A stretch of 64,000 bases of DNA from Mesorhizobium kowhaii. Its GTDB lineage: Bacteria; Pseudomonadota; Alphaproteobacteria; Rhizobiales; Rhizobiaceae. Below the pieces are notes generated by a model that did no database searches, was not told the origin of the DNA, and saw only the letters and a list, made by a program, of their open reading frames with translations. Position numbers and translations under genes: made by a program. This document shows, piece by piece, positions 27,901 through 36,343 of this stretch (position 1 is the stretch's first letter; each line of letters begins with the position of its first letter). The stretch lies in the NCBI RefSeq assembly GCF_003253745.1, contig NZ_MZXV01000056.1, positions 62,001 through 126,000 on the forward strand, read 5' to 3'.

Positions 27901-28145
27901 TCATCCTCGGCGTGCTGCCGCTGATGTTCGCCACCGGCGCCGGTGCCGCAAGCCGTCAGTCGATCGGCACCACCGTCTTTGGCGGCATGGTCGCGGCGAC
28001 CATCCTGTCGCTGGTGTTCGTGCCGGTCTTCTACGCGGTCATCGAACAGCTGCGCGAACGCCGTGGCAATGACGAGCCCACCGCTGAACACACTGAACCA
28101 ACTGCCGAAACCGCCTTCCCTCCCCTGGCGGAAGCGGCCGAATAA
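24960..28145 (+). CDS. RND efflux transporter, HAE1 family inner-membrane pump
   Basis: 1061 aa, the normal length. It begins with the typical NFFIHRPIFASAIAIIMVLA helix. Two homologous halves each contain a large periplasmic loop and six helices. GLVVDDAIVVVENVER in TM4 carries the proton-relay Asp pair, and GLAAKNAILIVEFAR in TM10 carries the Lys. The start is GTG with GGGGAGG upstream, overlapping the small upstream gene. It exports amphipathic drugs or toxins with the adaptor encoded next; an outer-membrane channel gene is not in this window. Confidence 0.94.
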   Translation: MRVVVNFFIHRPIFASAIAIIMVLAGTICYFLLPVSQFPDITPPQVVVSAHYPGASAQVVADTVTTPLEQQINGVQGMTYMSSTSSNDGSSTITITFDVGYSLSTAAVDVQNRVSQAASSLPAIVNQGGVTIKKQNPNFVLIVNLTSPDSSVDPVALSNLAYLQVVDPLKRLPGVGDVQIFGERRYSMRVWLDPDKLANLGITAVDVQNAIAEQNVQVAAGKIGQSPAPAGTAFEMQVNAVGRLSDPKEFGDIVVRANTDTGSLVRLRDVARIELGALQYSSSAFFGKDPTVVLAVYQMPGSNALDLQQRVKDKMQELSGRFPKGVSYAMHYDTTRFVSASMHDVLITLGEALVLVVAVVFIFLQSWRTTIIPTIAIPVSLVATLVVMEMLGFSLNMLSLLGMVLAIGLVVDDAIVVVENVERQLEAGLKPLAATKAAMAEVTGPIIATTAVLMAVFVPVAFIPGVSGKLYNQFALTVAISVGISAFNSLTLSPALSAAFLRHRQPTQFVLFRWFNTGFDRLSHAYAHGVRILIRLRWIMLGLFAAGLVATYFVWQRLPSTFLPVEDQGYFFVVIQLPDGASLERTDAVAKKARDILQATPGVDIVGSISGLNFLTSAAQSNSAVEFAILKPWEERSPDQSASKLVADVRGKLLQIPEAFALSFDPPSIPGIGTTGGFEFVVEDLTGRGSSALNDATQAVIAEARKQPEINPQQLFSPFSTSTPQFNYDLDRSKAKLLGLNLPDVFNTLQIYLGSLYVNDFNLFGRTFRVTIQADKDARAGAADISRLYVRNASGGMVPLSTLGKLVPFVGPETVPHYNNNASASINGGAAPGFSSGQAVAAMERAAATALPRDFGFEWTGITFQELKAGSIASVVFGLAIVFVFLILAAQYESWAMPFMVLLAVPLALFGAFAVLWARGMQIDVYSQIGFVMLIGLAAKNAILIVEFARRRREEGLSIVDAAMEAARLRLRPILMTAFAFILGVLPLMFATGAGAASRQSIGTTVFGGMVAATILSLVFVPVFYAVIEQLRERRGNDEPTAEHTEPTAETAFPPLAEAAE

Positions 28146-28160
28146 GATTGGAGACTAATC

Positions 28161-29312
28161 ATGCGTAAATGGAAAATCGCGTTGGGAACGGCTGTCGCGC
28201 TGGGAGCGATCTCGGTGGCCAGCGTCCATCTGCTCGACATGGGCAATGTCAGCCTCAATGCCGGCACGGCTGGTGCGGCGCCCGCGCCTGCGGCGTTCGT
28301 CATGCCGGTGCCGGTGGTCAGCGTCGTCAAGAAGACGATCCCGATCTACCTCGACTATGCCGCGCGGACGGAGCCGATCCGTAACATCACCTTGCAGGCC
28401 AGAATTCCAGGCTATCTGCAAGAGCAGACCGCTGCTGACGGCGTCGACGTCCGCCAAGGCGATCTTCTCTACAAGATCTCACCTGATGACTTCCAGGCGG
28501 CTCTCGACCAGGCCAGGGCGCAGGTGCAGCGCGACACGGCAACGCTCGACTATGCCCGGTCCAATCTCGGCCGCGGCACCGAGCTTGCCAAGAGCGGCTA
28601 TCTTGCCAAGGACGGCTTCGACCAGCGCACCAGCACCTTGCGCGAGGCACAGGCATCGCTGGCACTCAACCAGGCGGCGGTCCGCACGGCCGAGCTCAAT
28701 CTGAGCTATGCCGAAATCCGCGCGCCGTTCCCCGGACGCCTGGGGCGCAACCAGGCCTCGGTCGGAACGCTGGTCAGCGTTGCCGGCACCGTGCTCAACA
28801 CGCTGGTGCAGCTCGATCCGATCTACGTCACCTTCAATCCGAGCGAGACGGATCTGGCCGAAATCGAGCAGGCCCGTGCGGCTGGTCCGATCGAAGTCGA
28901 GGTCCTGCTTCCCGGCCAGACCAAAGCCAGCCAGAAGGGTGAACTCACCTTCATCGACAATTCGGTCGACCGTTCGACCGGCACCATCACGGCACGGGCG
29001 ACAATCGGCAACGGCAAGTTCACGCTGCTGCCGGGCCAATATGTCCGTGTCCGGCTGCATGTGAAGCAGCAGGCCGATGCGCTGATGGTGCCCCAGACGG
29101 CGCTCGGATCGAGCCAGCTCGGCAAATATCTCTACGTCGTCGGCAAGGGCAACACGGTCGACCAGCGGCTGGTTTCGCTTGGCCCGACCAGCGGCGACCA
29201 GGTGGCGATCCTGACCGGCGTGGCCGAAGGCGATCAGGTGATAACAGGCAATCTGCAGAAGATCGGACCCGGAATGCCGATTTCTCCGCTGCCGGAAAAG
29301 CCGGCCACCTGA
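28161..29312 (+). CDS. RND periplasmic adaptor (membrane fusion protein)
   Basis: 383 aa with an N-terminal membrane anchor/signal (WKIALGTAVALGAISVASVH), paired lipoyl halves (ARIPGYLQEQTA and IRAPFPGRLGRNQASVGTLV), a coiled-coil hairpin (QVQRDTATLDYARSNLGRG, then AQASLALNQAAVRTAELNL) and a beta-barrel/MP domain. No lipobox cysteine is seen. It lies 15 bases after the pump gene; pump before adaptor is the reverse of the common acrAB order. Confidence 0.92.
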   Translation: MRKWKIALGTAVALGAISVASVHLLDMGNVSLNAGTAGAAPAPAAFVMPVPVVSVVKKTIPIYLDYAARTEPIRNITLQARIPGYLQEQTAADGVDVRQGDLLYKISPDDFQAALDQARAQVQRDTATLDYARSNLGRGTELAKSGYLAKDGFDQRTSTLREAQASLALNQAAVRTAELNLSYAEIRAPFPGRLGRNQASVGTLVSVAGTVLNTLVQLDPIYVTFNPSETDLAEIEQARAAGPIEVEVLLPGQTKASQKGELTFIDNSVDRSTGTITARATIGNGKFTLLPGQYVRVRLHVKQQADALMVPQTALGSSQLGKYLYVVGKGNTVDQRLVSLGPTSGDQVAILTGVAEGDQVITGNLQKIGPGMPISPLPEKPAT

Positions 29313-29333
29313 ACACCCCCGTCAGGTCCGGCT

Positions 29334-30266
29334 TCAGCGCGGCGCCCCGACCTGCCCACAGGTCGCGGGCGCCGCTTTCGTGAGCAGCTCGACCAGACCC
29401 GCGACATCGGCACGGTCGGCCTTGGCCGGCGGCATGAACGCGCAATAGGGATGCCCGAGGCGGACCGAGACGGATGAGAGCGCGATCAAGCGGCCTGCCT
29501 CCAGATCGGCGCGCGCCATGACCCGCTGGCCAAGGGCAATGCCCAGACCCAGCCTCGCCGAGGTGATTGCCAGGCTGGACAGGCCGACGCGCCGCCCATG
29601 CGACGGGTCGGGCGAGCGACTGCCGCCGGATGCCGCGAACCAATCGGCCCAGGTCGGGTGCGAGGCATAATTCGGCCCCCAATTGGTGTGGATAAACAGG
29701 CTTTCATGCAGATCCGCCAGACCCGGATCGCCATTGCCATGCCTGTGCCAGAATTCGGGCGCGCAGACCGGCAAGACGTCATCATGGACAAGCCGGACGA
29801 GCTTCAATCCGGGATAGTGATAGTCGCCATAGCTGATGCGCAGATCGATGTTCTGGCGCATCAGGTCGACCGGATCGTCCTCGACCCGGACATCGATCGC
29901 CATCTGCGGGAAGGCATCGAGAAGCTCGGCGAGCTTCGGCGCCAGCCACAATTCGGCCAGCGAGAACGGCACGCTGACGACAAGGCGCGTCCGCAAGCCG
30001 CCTTCCAGCATACGCTGGCCGATCGCCGCGATGTCGCCCAGCGCCCGCGCGGTCTGCGGATAGATGGCGTGGCCGGCGTCGGTCAGCGTGATGCGGTTGC
30101 CGCTGCGCACGAACAACTGCTTGCCGAACCAGGTTTCGAGATTGCGGATCTGCTGGCTCACCGCCGCCGACGACACGCCAAGCTCGGTCGCGGCCAAGGT
30201 GAAGCTGCCGGCGCGCGCCGCGACCTCGAAAGCCTTGATCGCATTCAGCGGTGGCAGCCGTTCCAC
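29334..30266 (-). CDS. LysR-family regulator (GcvA-like)
   Basis: 310 aa. HTH: PPLNAIKAFEVAARAGSFTL and GVSSAAVSQQIRNLETWFG. The effector domain includes VDLMRQNIDLRISYGDYHYP, typical of the GcvA/AmpR-like subgroup. It is transcribed away from the 2-oxoglutarate oxygenase gene across about 100 bases of AT-rich DNA. That makes it the likely regulator of the oxygenase, the usual LysR arrangement. Confidence 0.9.
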   Translation of the reverse strand: MERLPPLNAIKAFEVAARAGSFTLAATELGVSSAAVSQQIRNLETWFGKQLFVRSGNRITLTDAGHAIYPQTARALGDIAAIGQRMLEGGLRTRLVVSVPFSLAELWLAPKLAELLDAFPQMAIDVRVEDDPVDLMRQNIDLRISYGDYHYPGLKLVRLVHDDVLPVCAPEFWHRHGNGDPGLADLHESLFIHTNWGPNYASHPTWADWFAASGGSRSPDPSHGRRVGLSSLAITSARLGLGIALGQRVMARADLEAGRLIALSSVSVRLGHPYCAFMPPAKADRADVAGLVELLTKAAPATCGQVGAPR

Positions 30267-30369
30267 ATCGATCTCCCAAAGTTTTTCTTGCCCAATCCTA
30301 ATTATTTTCCGCGTTGAGAGAAAGATTTTTTTGTCGTCTCATAGGCTCAGAACCTCGGAGCTTATAACC

Positions 30370-31158
30370 ATGAAAGACATCCTCGATCTCGACCGCTATC
30401 CGCTCGACCGCGAAGGCAGCGCCGAATGGAAGCGCCTCGTCGAACAATCCATCGCGGCGCTCGAAGCCGACGGCATGTTCAACCTCGAAGGGTTTTTGCG
30501 GCCTGGCGTCGCTGAAAAGGCCGTGCAGGAAATCCAGCCGGTCATGGCTGCGCGGTCGCATGTGCACAAGCGCATGCACAACATCTATTTCAAGCCTGAC
30601 ATCCCCGAGCTTGCGCCCGACCATCCGGCGCTGCGCAAGGTCGAGACCATCAGCCACACCGTCTGTGCCGACCAGATCCCCGGCAGCGTCGTGCTCGCCA
30701 TCTACGAATACGAACCGCTGCTGCGCTTCCTGGCGGCGGCGATGGGCAAGAGCAAGCTGCATGTCATGCAGGATCCGCTGGCGCGCACCAATGTCATGGC
30801 CTATCGCGCCGGCGAAGCGCTCAACTGGCATTTCGACCGTTCGGAATTCACCACCACCCTGCTCTTGCAGCAGTCGCAACGCGGCGGCGACCTCGAATAC
30901 CGCACCGACCTGCGGTCCGACGACAATCCGAACTATGAGGGCGTCGCCAAATTGCTTGAAGGGCGTGACCCCGAAGCCAAGATCCTGCGCATGAAGCCGG
31001 GCACGCTCAACGTCTTTCGCGGCAAGAACACCGCGCATCGCGTCACCACCGTCGAAGGTGAGCGCGAGCGCATGATCGCGGTGTTTTCCTACTACGAGAA
31101 GCCCGGCGTCATGTTCAGCGACGAGGAGCGGGTCGGTTTCTACGGCCGCGCGGCCTGA
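30370..31158 (+). CDS. Fe(II)/2-oxoglutarate oxygenase of the BesD/HalD family, hydroxylase-type
   Basis: 262 aa from MKDILDLDRYPLD. Overall sequence and length match the BesD/HalD family acting on free amino acids. Halogenases of this family have H-x-G; here the motif is NWHFDRSEF (H154-F-D156), so the full metal triad His-Asp-His is kept, with the distal His in KNTAHRV (H223). RERMIAVFSY supplies candidate 2-oxoglutarate Arg residues. This predicts hydroxylation of an amino acid, not chlorination. It is divergent from a LysR gene; a GntR/enolase-superfamily cluster follows. Confidence 0.85.
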   Translation: MKDILDLDRYPLDREGSAEWKRLVEQSIAALEADGMFNLEGFLRPGVAEKAVQEIQPVMAARSHVHKRMHNIYFKPDIPELAPDHPALRKVETISHTVCADQIPGSVVLAIYEYEPLLRFLAAAMGKSKLHVMQDPLARTNVMAYRAGEALNWHFDRSEFTTTLLLQQSQRGGDLEYRTDLRSDDNPNYEGVAKLLEGRDPEAKILRMKPGTLNVFRGKNTAHRVTTVEGERERMIAVFSYYEKPGVMFSDEERVGFYGRAA

Positions 31159-31222
31159 CAGCCAGCCGGTTGAAGGTGCACCCAACATGAGGCAATCGAA
31201 AATCCGAAAATGACCTCTTGTT

Positions 31223-31238
31223 AGATTGTCGGCAATCT
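31223..31238. promoter_or_regulatory. Candidate GntR operator
   Basis: AGATTG-TCGG-CAATCT is a perfect 6-4-6 dyad about 37 bases upstream of the GntR gene start. FadR/FCD-type GntR proteins commonly bind short dyads of this size, so autoregulation is likely. Confidence 0.5.
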
Positions 31239-31274
31239 GCTTGTCTTGCTCTCGGTTTCATTGGGAGTGGCCGA

Positions 31275-32012
31275 ATGGGCAAAGCGGATTTCAGTCCGAT
31301 CGCGGACACCACGCGCCGCGCCGAGATCGTCGCGCTGTTGCGGCGCGCGATCCTGACCGGCCAGCTGGAACCGGGCCAGAAGCTCAACGAGCTCCGGATC
31401 TCCGAACAGATGCGCGTCAGCCGCGCGCCATTGCGCGAGGCGATGCGCGAGCTGGTGCAGGAAGGCATCCTGACCAGCATTCCCTATGCCGGCACCTTCG
31501 TCATCGATGTCACCGCCAAGGACATCGACGATGCCTATTCGTTCAACAAGGTGATGGACGAATTCGCTATCGAGCAGACCTGGCCGCTGCGCGACCAGCG
31601 ATTCTTCGACGAGCTCGACCGTCGCCACGAGACGGTGAAGCAGGCGACGCGCGCGCTCGACACCACGCGCCAGATCGAGACCGCGCTGCAACTGCACGGG
31701 CTGATTTATGAATGGGCCGATAATTCGGTGCTGCTCGATACCTGGCAGCGGCTGACCAGCCGGCTGCAGATGTATTTTGCGCTCCACCAGCATGCTCGCA
31801 ACGAGCCGGTGCCAGCCGAAGATGTGCACGAGACCTATGTGCAGTTGCTGAAGGGCAAGGACATGCTCGCCGCGCAGCGCCATGCCAGGGAGCATATCGG
31901 CCTCGATTTCGAGGAACTGATTGCCTATGCGCGCAGCCTCGAACAGCGGACGTCCAAGGGCGGCAGAGCCGATCGCGCCAGCCCGGCGCGCAGCGGCCCG
32001 GGAGGCAGCTGA
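31275..32012 (+). CDS. GntR-family regulator, FCD domain
   Basis: 245 aa from MGKADFSPIAD with GGAG upstream. The winged HTH contains LEPGQKLNELRISEQMRVSR, then APLREAMRELVQEGIL. The C-terminal FCD all-helical ligand domain has the metal-binding type Asp/His positions (DEFAIEQTW, LHGLIYEWA, HETYVQLLKGKD). It heads a gene run with two enolase-superfamily enzymes and a peptide-type ABC transporter, which it probably controls. Confidence 0.9.
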   Translation: MGKADFSPIADTTRRAEIVALLRRAILTGQLEPGQKLNELRISEQMRVSRAPLREAMRELVQEGILTSIPYAGTFVIDVTAKDIDDAYSFNKVMDEFAIEQTWPLRDQRFFDELDRRHETVKQATRALDTTRQIETALQLHGLIYEWADNSVLLDTWQRLTSRLQMYFALHQHARNEPVPAEDVHETYVQLLKGKDMLAAQRHAREHIGLDFEELIAYARSLEQRTSKGGRADRASPARSGPGGS

Positions 32013-32052
32013 GCCCGGTCAGTCTGGCAGCCCCATCCCGACATAACAGACA

Positions 32053-33171
32053 ATGGACAGACACGTGCAGATCGAAACCATAAAAGCCTACCATGTCGTG
32101 CAGCCCTTCGTGGACGGGCCCTACCGCATGTCCAAGGGACGCGTTGCCAACGCCTTCGATGCGGTGATCGTGTCCATCACCGCCGACAGCGGTTTGACCG
32201 GCTGGGGCGAGATGGCGCCGCTCGGCAATTTCTACTCACCCGCCTTCGCTGCCGGCGTTCGTGCCGGCGTGGTCGAGATCGCGCCGCATCTCATCGGCCA
32301 CGATCCGCGCGGGCTGGCCAGCATCGGCCGGCTGATGGATACGGTGTTCAAGGGCCACCCCTACATCAAGTCGGCGCTCGACATGGCGTGCTGGGATCTG
32401 GCGGCGCGCGCCGCCGACGTGCCGCTGGTCACTCTGCTCGGCGGCCAGGAGAGCGAGACGGCGGAACTCTACAAGGTCGTCACCCACGGCAGCGTCGACG
32501 CCATGGCGGCATTGGCGAAGCGGATCGTCAAGGACGGCTTCCACCGGCTGCAGGTCAAGGTCGGCGGTAATGTCCATGACGACATCGAGCGCGTGACGGC
32601 GGTCGCCGCTTCGGTGCCGAAAGGCACGGTTATCTTCTGCGATGCCAATGCCGGCTGGACGCCCTACCAGGCGCGCCAATTTGCCGATGCGACACGGGCC
32701 ATTGACTACACGTTCGAGCAGCCCTGCACGACGATCGACGAATGCATGTCGGTGCGCCGCTCGCTCGACAAGCCGATGGTGTTGGACGAATCCGTCGCCT
32801 CGCTCGATGACATGCTCGATATTCATCGCAAGGGTGCCGCCGACGGGCTGACCTTGAAGATCTCGCGGCTTGGCGGCGTGACGAAAACGCGGCAGATCCG
32901 CGATCTCGCCGTCGACCTCGATTTCATGATCACCGTCGAGGACACTGGCGGTGCCGAGATCGACACCGCGGCAATGGCGCATCTGTCGCTGTCGACGCCT
33001 GAAGAACGCCGCCTGCATGCCATCGCCTTCCACGAATGGGTGACGGTGCGCACGGCGTCGAACAAGCCGCCGGTCACCGGCAGCCGCATGGGCATTCCGG
33101 ATGGACCGGGTCTCGGCATCGATGTCGTTCCCGACCTGCTCGGCGCGCCGTTCTTCGAGGTCGGCCGCTGA
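32053..33171 (+). CDS. Mandelate racemase/muconate lactonizing family enzyme, hydroxyproline epimerase/dehydratase-like
   Basis: 372 aa. The capping-domain loop DGPYRMSKGRV and the barrel residues K169 (LQVK), D197 (FCDANAG), E222 (FEQPC), D245/E246 (VLDES) and K269 (LTLKIS) are present. A two-lysine acid-base pair with a nonlysine two positions before the first Lys matches HpbD (hydroxyproline-betaine 2-epimerase) and cis-3-hydroxyproline dehydratase relatives rather than the KxK dipeptide epimerases. Assignment to a proline-like substrate is an inference. A GTG four codons downstream is another start. Confidence 0.8.
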   Translation: MDRHVQIETIKAYHVVQPFVDGPYRMSKGRVANAFDAVIVSITADSGLTGWGEMAPLGNFYSPAFAAGVRAGVVEIAPHLIGHDPRGLASIGRLMDTVFKGHPYIKSALDMACWDLAARAADVPLVTLLGGQESETAELYKVVTHGSVDAMAALAKRIVKDGFHRLQVKVGGNVHDDIERVTAVAASVPKGTVIFCDANAGWTPYQARQFADATRAIDYTFEQPCTTIDECMSVRRSLDKPMVLDESVASLDDMLDIHRKGAADGLTLKISRLGGVTKTRQIRDLAVDLDFMITVEDTGGAEIDTAAMAHLSLSTPEERRLHAIAFHEWVTVRTASNKPPVTGSRMGIPDGPGLGIDVVPDLLGAPFFEVGR

Positions 33172-33172
33172 G

Positions 33173-34357
33173 ATGAAAATCCGCAGCATTACCGCGACGC
33201 CGATCAACCTGCGCCTCGAGGCGCCCTACGCCTGGGTGTTCGGCGAGCTCGACGGGTTTTCGCCAACCATCGTCGAGGTCGAGACCGAGGATGGCTTGAT
33301 CGGCCTCGGCGAAGCGCCGACACCGGCGGCGGCCGCGATCATCAATGATGTCCTGGCGCCACGGCTGGTCGGCCGCGATGCCTTCGACATCGCCGGCGCC
33401 GAGAATGTCTGCCTGCCCTACTGGACCGGCGTGCAGTCGATCAACGACCGCACCCGCATCATGGCCTTCGGCGCCATCGAGATGGCGTTCTGGGACCTGC
33501 GCGGCAAGGCGTGGAACCGGCCGCTCTACCAGTTGCTCGGTGGCGCCGTGCGTAAGGACATCCCGTTCACCGACTATTTCTCGCAGCGCGGCGACGGACC
33601 AAAGGTGAAGGGCGAGACGACGCCGGAAGAAGTCGCCGAATATTGCGTCGAACTGCATGAGACCCATGGGACGACCTTCTTCGAAGGCAAGTTTTCGACG
33701 CAGGATCCGAAAATCTCGCTCAGGATGGTCGAGCTGATCCGCAAGAAACTTGGCGACGATGCGATGATCCGCATCGATTCCAACCAGGCCTATTCGCTGG
33801 CGACGGCGCGTCGCCTTGCGCGGCCGCTGGAGGAGCTGGGCGTGCGCAACTGGGAGGACCCGGTGGCGACCATCGAGGAGATGCGCGAGTTGCGGCGCCA
33901 TTGCTCGATCCCGTTCTCGACCCACAACATCGACATTGCCCGCGCCATGGAAACTAAGGTTCCGGACGCCTTCGTCGGCAACCCGACGACGCATGGCGGC
34001 ATCGGGCGCCTGCTGCGTTTCGTCGGCGCCTGCGAGCACGCCGGCATCGATTTCTGGTGCTACAGCGGCGACAGCGGCATCGGCAGCGCGGCCTATCTGC
34101 ATCTGTGCGCGGCACTCGGCTGGATCAGGGAGCCGAACCAGTCGCTGTTTCGCATGCTGCCGATGGATGTCACCGAGGAAGGGCCATTTTCGCCCAGAAA
34201 CAACGTCGTGCGCGTGCCGGAAGGCCCCGGTCTCGGCATCACGTTGTCGCGGGAAAACCTCGCCGCCTGTCACAGAGACTTTACCGAGAAAGGACCGTGC
34301 AACAAGTATCATGACCCGGCAAAGCCCGGAACCTATCGCCGTTTGCCGCTGAACTAG
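33173..34357 (+). CDS. Enolase-superfamily enzyme of unassigned specificity
   Basis: 394 aa; starts one base after the stop of the preceding family member (TGAGATG). Mandelate-racemase-type domains are clear: metal ligands around D202 (IDSNQAYS) and E228 (NWEDP), and a lysine at K173 (FEGK). After the second ligand comes PFSTHN (H251). At the positions where a His-Asp dyad is expected the sequence reads VGNPTTHGG and FWCYSGDSG, so the usual C-terminal general base seems changed. It probably acts before or after its neighbour. Confidence 0.78.
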   Translation: MKIRSITATPINLRLEAPYAWVFGELDGFSPTIVEVETEDGLIGLGEAPTPAAAAIINDVLAPRLVGRDAFDIAGAENVCLPYWTGVQSINDRTRIMAFGAIEMAFWDLRGKAWNRPLYQLLGGAVRKDIPFTDYFSQRGDGPKVKGETTPEEVAEYCVELHETHGTTFFEGKFSTQDPKISLRMVELIRKKLGDDAMIRIDSNQAYSLATARRLARPLEELGVRNWEDPVATIEEMRELRRHCSIPFSTHNIDIARAMETKVPDAFVGNPTTHGGIGRLLRFVGACEHAGIDFWCYSGDSGIGSAAYLHLCAALGWIREPNQSLFRMLPMDVTEEGPFSPRNNVVRVPEGPGLGITLSRENLAACHRDFTEKGPCNKYHDPAKPGTYRRLPLN

Positions 34358-34607
34358 ATGACGGCAGGCGACCAAGACAAGCGGCCAAGAGACGAGAAGC
34401 CAACCGCCGCGACTTCGGTCGGGAAGGTTGGACAAAGACGGGTGAAAGCAGTGCAGCCAAGAATCCGGCGCATCCACGCCAACGACTGGATGGACCGGGC
34501 AAAACCGCATGCTACAGTCCGGTCAACGGGCTACCCTGGCGGCCGGAAAATGGAGCTATCCGCAAAAATCGTCAGTCATAAGAACATAGGGGAAAGGGTA
34601 AAAACCC

Positions 34608-36272
34608 ATGAGCAAGAATTATCACATTCTCGACCTGATCCGGCGCAATCGCTCGCCGCTTGAAAATCACCTGATCGATGGCCTCGTCGACGGCAGGGTC
34701 AGCCGCCGCGACTTCATCCGCCACGGCAGCCTGCTCGGCCTGTCGCTGCCGCTGCTGGGCCGTATCGGCATGGCCGCCGGCCTCGGCGGCATGCCGTCGC
34801 TGGCGCGCGCCCAGGGTGCACCCGGCGCCACCATCCGTGTCGCCAGCAGCGTGCCGGCGGCGACGATCGACCCGGTCACCATCGCGGACGCCGGCGGCCT
34901 GCTGGTCATGCAGCAGGTTGCCGAGTTCCTCTGCGTCGACGGTCCCGACCTCGTGCTGCAGCCGGCACTGGCCGAAAGCTGGAAGCCCAACGACACCGGC
35001 ACCGTGTGGACCTTCAAGCTGCGCAAGGGCGTGAAATTCCACAGCGGCGGCGAGATGAAGGCCGACGATGTCGTGGCCAGCATCGACCGCCTTGCCGATC
35101 CGGCAAACTCGTCCAACGCGCTGTCGGTGTTCACCGGCATCCTGCAGAAGGGCGCCAGCAAGAAGGTCGACGACTACACGGTGGAATTCCACCTCGACGC
35201 CCCGAACGGCAACTTCCCCTACATGCTGTCGTCCGACAATTACAACGCCGTCATCATCCCGGCGAGCTACAAGGGCGACTACGAGAAGAGCTTCGACGGC
35301 ACCGGGCCGTTCAAGATCGAGAAATACACGGCAAAGGTCGGCGCCTCCTTCGTCCGCAACGAAGACTATTGGGGCCCGAAGGCGTTGCCGGAGCGCACCG
35401 AGTTCACCTTCTTTACCGACACGCAGCCGCAGATCCTCGCACTGCAGGGCGGACAGGTCGACATCATCAACCAGTTGCCGGTGCTGTCCGGCGTCGCGCT
35501 GCTCAATGACCCGAATGTCGACATCATCAGCCTGAAGTCGGTCGCTCACCAGCAACTGCATTTGCGCTGCGATTCGGACCCATTCAAGGACCCGCGCGTG
35601 CGCCGCGCCATCGCACTCAGCCTCGACCGTGACAAGCTGGTTGCCGGCCTGATGAAAGGCCGGGCTTCGCCAGGCAATGACAGCCCGTTCGCTCCGGCCT
35701 ATCCCTCGACCGATGCGAGCGTGCCGCAGCGCAAGCAGGATATCGCGCAGGCCAAGCAGCTGATGGAAGCGGCCGGCGCCGGCAAGGGCTTCAAGGTGAC
35801 GCTGACCACCGAGCGCTATCTGGAAATCCCCGAATACGCCCAGCTCATCCAGAACTGGGTCAAGGAGATCGGCATCGAGCTCGAACTCAACATTCTCGAC
35901 CAGGGCGGCTATTACGGAGATGCGGTGTTCGGCAAATCGAACTGGCTGGATTCGGTGATGGGTATCACCGACTACGGTCACCGCGGCGTGCCGAATGTCT
36001 ATCTCGCAGCACCGCTGAAAAGCGACGGCACCTGGAACGCGGCGCATTTCAAGAACAAGGACTACGACGCGCTCGCCACCAGCTACATCGCCGCACTCGA
36101 CCTCGAGGCGCAGAAGGCGACGGCAGGCAAGATCCAGAACCTGCTGCTCGAAGAAACGCCGGTCATCTTCGGCTATTTCTACGACTATCTGACGGCGACG
36201 GCGAAAGGCGTGGCCGGCGTACAGCCGACCGCGATGTCTCAGCTGTTCCTCGACAAGGCATCGAAGGCCTGA
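34608..36272 (+). CDS. Peptide/opine-type ABC substrate-binding protein, Tat-exported
   Basis: 554 aa, SBP_bac_5 family (DppA/OppA). A twin-arginine signal (SRRDFIRHGSLLGLSLPLLG) lies about 35 residues in, preceded by a charged N-tail. The domain has the conserved WTFKLRKGVKFHSGGEMKAD (start of lobe I) and RRAIALSLDRDKLV. It is 59 percent-scale similar by eye to the second binding protein of this region (identity not computed). It is followed by its permease genes after a short gap. Confidence 0.9.
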   Translation: MSKNYHILDLIRRNRSPLENHLIDGLVDGRVSRRDFIRHGSLLGLSLPLLGRIGMAAGLGGMPSLARAQGAPGATIRVASSVPAATIDPVTIADAGGLLVMQQVAEFLCVDGPDLVLQPALAESWKPNDTGTVWTFKLRKGVKFHSGGEMKADDVVASIDRLADPANSSNALSVFTGILQKGASKKVDDYTVEFHLDAPNGNFPYMLSSDNYNAVIIPASYKGDYEKSFDGTGPFKIEKYTAKVGASFVRNEDYWGPKALPERTEFTFFTDTQPQILALQGGQVDIINQLPVLSGVALLNDPNVDIISLKSVAHQQLHLRCDSDPFKDPRVRRAIALSLDRDKLVAGLMKGRASPGNDSPFAPAYPSTDASVPQRKQDIAQAKQLMEAAGAGKGFKVTLTTERYLEIPEYAQLIQNWVKEIGIELELNILDQGGYYGDAVFGKSNWLDSVMGITDYGHRGVPNVYLAAPLKSDGTWNAAHFKNKDYDALATSYIAALDLEAQKATAGKIQNLLLEETPVIFGYFYDYLTATAKGVAGVQPTAMSQLFLDKASKA

Positions 36273-36343
36273 ACGGAAAGGGAAAGCCAATCCTGTAACA
36301 GCCAGCTCCCTCATGGGGGCTGGCTCCACAAGGAGTCTTAGCC

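Noticed and set aside
30370..31158. Amino-acid halogenase
   Set aside because: The family resemblance is to halogenases, but the Asp of H-x-D is retained, which normally prevents halide binding.
34358..34663. 102-codon frame directly after the second enolase-superfamily gene
   Set aside because: It lacks a ribosome site, overlaps the binding-protein start by 56 bases and has no family-like pattern.
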